Shown: one piece after another, positions 16,004 to 18,038 of the stretch | How positions within the stretch are numbered: the first letter of the stretch is position 1 | Layout of the letters: the number at the start of each line of letters is the position of its first letter | Notes under the pieces: model-generated | What the model was told of the DNA's origin: nothing | What the model saw: the letters and a program-made list of their open reading frames with translations, nothing else | Database searches by the model: none | From: Caryophanales bacterium UBA1624 | Lineage (GTDB): Bacteria > Bacillota_I > Bacilli_A > RFN20 > CAG-826 | Direction of reading: 5' to 3' | Assembly: GCA_002321395.1 (NCBI GenBank) | Contig: DCMK01000023.1 | Location: forward strand, 14,364 to 32,401 | DNA length: 18,038 nucleotides | Position numbers and translations under genes: made by a program

Positions 16004-16810
16004 ATGGACCTGTTTTCGACGCTCCAGAGAAAACAAGGCAAGACGCCGTTTCAGAAAAGCGAGGAAATGGCTTTCTTTTTGGCCAATTCGGGCGTCTTGA
16101 GCGATCTGGCGCCCTTCCAAAGGCTGATGAAGGCCGATTCCCCTTTTTTGATTGAGCGGGCCAACATCGTCCTTCGCAGCCTGCGGAGCAAGGAAATCTT
16201 GGAGAAAGGCTTCAAAGAGGCTTGGGCGAAGGGCGAAGGCCTTGGGCAGCGGGAGAAGAACATGCTGCTTCAGGAAACCCTGGAGCCGCTGCTCCAAACC
16301 CTTCCTTACCACGTCTGCGAAGGGGAGAAGATCTACCTCCCCATCTTCTCGAAGAGCCTCAACCGCATCTATACCTCCGAATGGGACAAGCTTTCCCTTT
16401 CCCCCTATAAGCGCATCTTCAGCAACTTCGAAGCCGTTTTGATCGATCCCTTCGACTATTACGGGGACGATTTGTTCGAGTCCTTTTTCACCCGCTTGGT
16501 GAGGGTGAGGAAAGACCGGACCGGAAGCGCCTTCTACGATTACGATTCCTGCCGGATCTACTTCGTCAACCCTCAGGGGAGGCTGGATGCGGAATGCTGC
16601 CTCTTCGACCGTTACCTGAAGGAGCAGAGCCGCAGCCACATGATGGAGAGGATCCTTCCTGCGGTGGAGGCCTATTACCGTGACGACTGCGAGGCGATGA
16701 AAAAGGCCTTAGTCGAAAATAAGTTGGTTTCCAGTCGATTGATGTACAAAATAAACTACGATGAGGTGCTGGTTTTTTCAAAGATTGAGAAGGACGCTGC
16801 GAAATTATGA
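16004..16810 (+). CDS. Uncharacterised 268-residue soluble protein
   Basis: I do not recognise a family. The product has no signal peptide and no membrane helix. The N-terminal half (about 1-115) is helical and charged; the C-terminal half is richer in aromatic and beta-type residues (RIYTSEWDKLSLSPYKRIF, LIDPFDYYGDDLFESFF, YDYDSCRIYFVNPQGRLDAE). No clear catalytic motif or metal-binding cluster is visible. It starts 1 nt after the TM2-gene stop, with only a weak GGGGAG 13 nt upstream, and its TGA overlaps the mtaB ATG (ATGA). Translation is therefore probably coupled to both neighbours. The codon usage resembles the neighbours and the frame is open throughout, so it is a real gene. Confidence 0.8.
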   Translation: MDLFSTLQRKQGKTPFQKSEEMAFFLANSGVLSDLAPFQRLMKADSPFLIERANIVLRSLRSKEILEKGFKEAWAKGEGLGQREKNMLLQETLEPLLQTLPYHVCEGEKIYLPIFSKSLNRIYTSEWDKLSLSPYKRIFSNFEAVLIDPFDYYGDDLFESFFTRLVRVRKDRTGSAFYDYDSCRIYFVNPQGRLDAECCLFDRYLKEQSRSHMMERILPAVEAYYRDDCEAMKKALVENKLVSSRLMYKINYDEVLVFSKIEKDAAKL

Positions 16811-18038
16811 AAAAGTATTTTTTGCATAGCCTTGGCTGCAAGGTCAACTCCTATGAAAACGCCTCTATCGGCACGATTCTCTCTTCCTCCGGTTATTGTG
16901 AGACCAAACGGGAGGAGGAGGCGGACGTGATCGTGCTGAACACCTGCTCGGTCACCGGCAAAGCCGATCAGAAATCCCGCCAGCACATCTCCTCCTACCG
17001 CAGGGGCAACCCGAAGGCGGCGATCGTGGTGATGGGCTGCTATTCGCAGACCCACGCCGAGGAGAGCCTCGCTTTGGGGGCCGACATCGTCTTGGGTTCC
17101 TCCTCCCGCGGCCAAATCCCCGCCTACCTGGATTCCTTCTTCCGCACGGGTGAGAAGATCGTCGACGTGAAAAGAAGCGTCCGGAAGGAAAGCTACGAAG
17201 AGCTCGGCGCCAACGCCTTCTGCGAGAACGCGCGCGCCTATTTGAAGATCCAGGACGGATGCGACAATTTCTGCTCGTATTGCTTCATCCCCTTCCTCCG
17301 CGGGAATTCGCGTTCCCGGGAGGCGAGGCAGGTCCTGAAAGAAGCGGAGGCCCTTACCCGGGCCGGCTATAAGGAAATCATCCTCACCGGGATCCACATC
17401 GGGGGGTATGGCAAGGATTTGGGCGATGGGAGCTATCGGATCTCCTCTTTGATCGAGGACATCCTCTACCAATGCCCGGATCTTTATCGCCTGCGCGTCT
17501 CCTCCATCGAGGAAAGCGAGATCGATGGGAAATTCCTTTCCCTCCTTAAGAGCAAGCCTCAGATCGCCTCGCACCTGCACATCCCTTTGCAGTCGGGCTG
17601 CAGCGAGGTGCTGCGCCGGATGAAGCGGAAATACGACACGGATGCCTTTTTGGCCAAGCTCTCGGCGATCCGGGAAGCCCGCCCGGGGATCGCGATCACC
17701 ACCGACGTCATCGCCGGCTTCCCCGGGGAAAACCAACAGGAGTGGGAGCAGACGCTCCGCTTCTGCGAGAAGGCCGACTTCGCCGAAATCCACGTCTTCC
17801 CCTTTTCCAGTCGCCCCGGGACCTACGCCGCGACGCTGCCGGATCTGCCCCCGCAGGTCAAAAAGCAGCGAGTGGGCGAGCTCCTTGAGCTTTCCCATGC
17901 CCTTCGGAAGCGTTACGAAGAGGGGTTCTACGGCAAGGAAATGGAGGTCCTGTTCGAGGATTACTCCCCCCAGAAGAAGACGGCCCGCGGGCATAGCTCG
18001 AACTATCTCCTCTTCGAGGTCCCCGCGGAGGCGCCCCT
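16807..18038 (+). CDS. mtaB: tRNA (N6-L-threonylcarbamoyladenosine(37)-C2)-methylthiotransferase MtaB, 3' end outside window
   Basis: MtaB adds a methylthio group to t6A37 of ANN-decoding tRNAs, using two [4Fe-4S] clusters and S-adenosylmethionine. About 410 codons are present without a stop. The N-terminal MTTase domain has C11 (SLGCKVN), C47 (NTCSVTG) and C78 (VMGCYSQ). The radical SAM motif is C152xxxC156xxC159 in DGCDNFCSYCFIP. HIPLQSGC and TDVIAGFPGE follow, as in the family. The last residues enter the C-terminal TRAM region and are cut by the window edge; a few tens of residues are probably missing. SLGCKVNSYE and the t6A-type context favour MtaB over MiaB or RimO. The start overlaps the previous stop by 4 nt (ATGA). 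In many Bacillota mtaB follows dnaJ, usually with prmA and rsmE between; those two are not here. Confidence 0.93.
   Translation, partial: MKKYFLHSLGCKVNSYENASIGTILSSSGYCETKREEEADVIVLNTCSVTGKADQKSRQHISSYRRGNPKAAIVVMGCYSQTHAEESLALGADIVLGSSSRGQIPAYLDSFFRTGEKIVDVKRSVRKESYEELGANAFCENARAYLKIQDGCDNFCSYCFIPFLRGNSRSREARQVLKEAEALTRAGYKEIILTGIHIGGYGKDLGDGSYRISSLIEDILYQCPDLYRLRVSSIEESEIDGKFLSLLKSKPQIASHLHIPLQSGCSEVLRRMKRKYDTDAFLAKLSAIREARPGIAITTDVIAGFPGENQQEWEQTLRFCEKADFAEIHVFPFSSRPGTYAATLPDLPPQVKKQRVGELLELSHALRKRYEEGFYGKEMEVLFEDYSPQKKTARGHSSNYLLFEVPAEAP

Overview
This is a GC-rich stretch of bacterial chromosome, densely coded and made of conserved housekeeping genes plus a few poorly known lineage-specific ones. 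The source looks like a member of the Bacillota, probably an uncultured Bacilli or Erysipelotrichia-like relative. The reasons are the gene order lepA ... hemW-hrcA-grpE-dnaK-dnaJ ... mtaB, heat-shock control by HrcA/CIRCE, and a DnaK without the N-terminal insertion typical of Gram-negative bacteria. TGA is used as a stop (fmt, hemW, dnaJ and others), so this is not a Mycoplasma-type code. The exact lineage is inference.

Layout. On the minus strand, 52-2473 carries rpsT (ribosomal protein S20) and, upstream of it, a large acyl-AMP ligase fused to an acyl carrier domain. A bidirectional hairpin terminator closes this unit at the left edge. A short divergent promoter region (2474-2558) separates it from plus-strand genes that fill the rest of the window. 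These are fmt, then (4-nt overlap) a RecB-type nuclease fused to an Fe-S XPD/Rad3-like helicase, then lepA (EF4). A second unit (7778-10608) encodes a degenerate Fic-fold/winged-helix protein, a 93-residue single-span membrane protein and the heme chaperone HemW, all overlapping or abutting. The third unit (10705-15476) is the class I heat-shock operon hrcA-grpE-dnaK-dnaJ. A consensus sigma-A-like promoter precedes it, bracketed by two CIRCE-like operators, and a strong terminator ends it. The last unit (15568 to the right edge) encodes a zinc-ribbon/TM2 membrane protein, an unrecognised 268-residue protein and MtaB (tRNA methylthiotransferase), which runs off the window.

Common theme: protein synthesis and protein quality control (S20, initiator-tRNA formylation, EF4, chaperones, tRNA modification at A37). 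Most standing-out observations: two CIRCE copies in one promoter; -10 hexamers placed so close to ATG at three genes that the mRNAs would be leaderless or nearly so; a Fic-like protein that has lost its catalytic histidine; a nuclease-helicase fusion; and a 73-nt hrcA/grpE overlap encoding a lysine-rich HrcA tail. I saw no tRNA, rRNA, CRISPR array, insertion sequence or prophage gene. No non-coding gap exceeds 300 bases; the longest are under about 100 bases and are described as promoters, operators or terminators.
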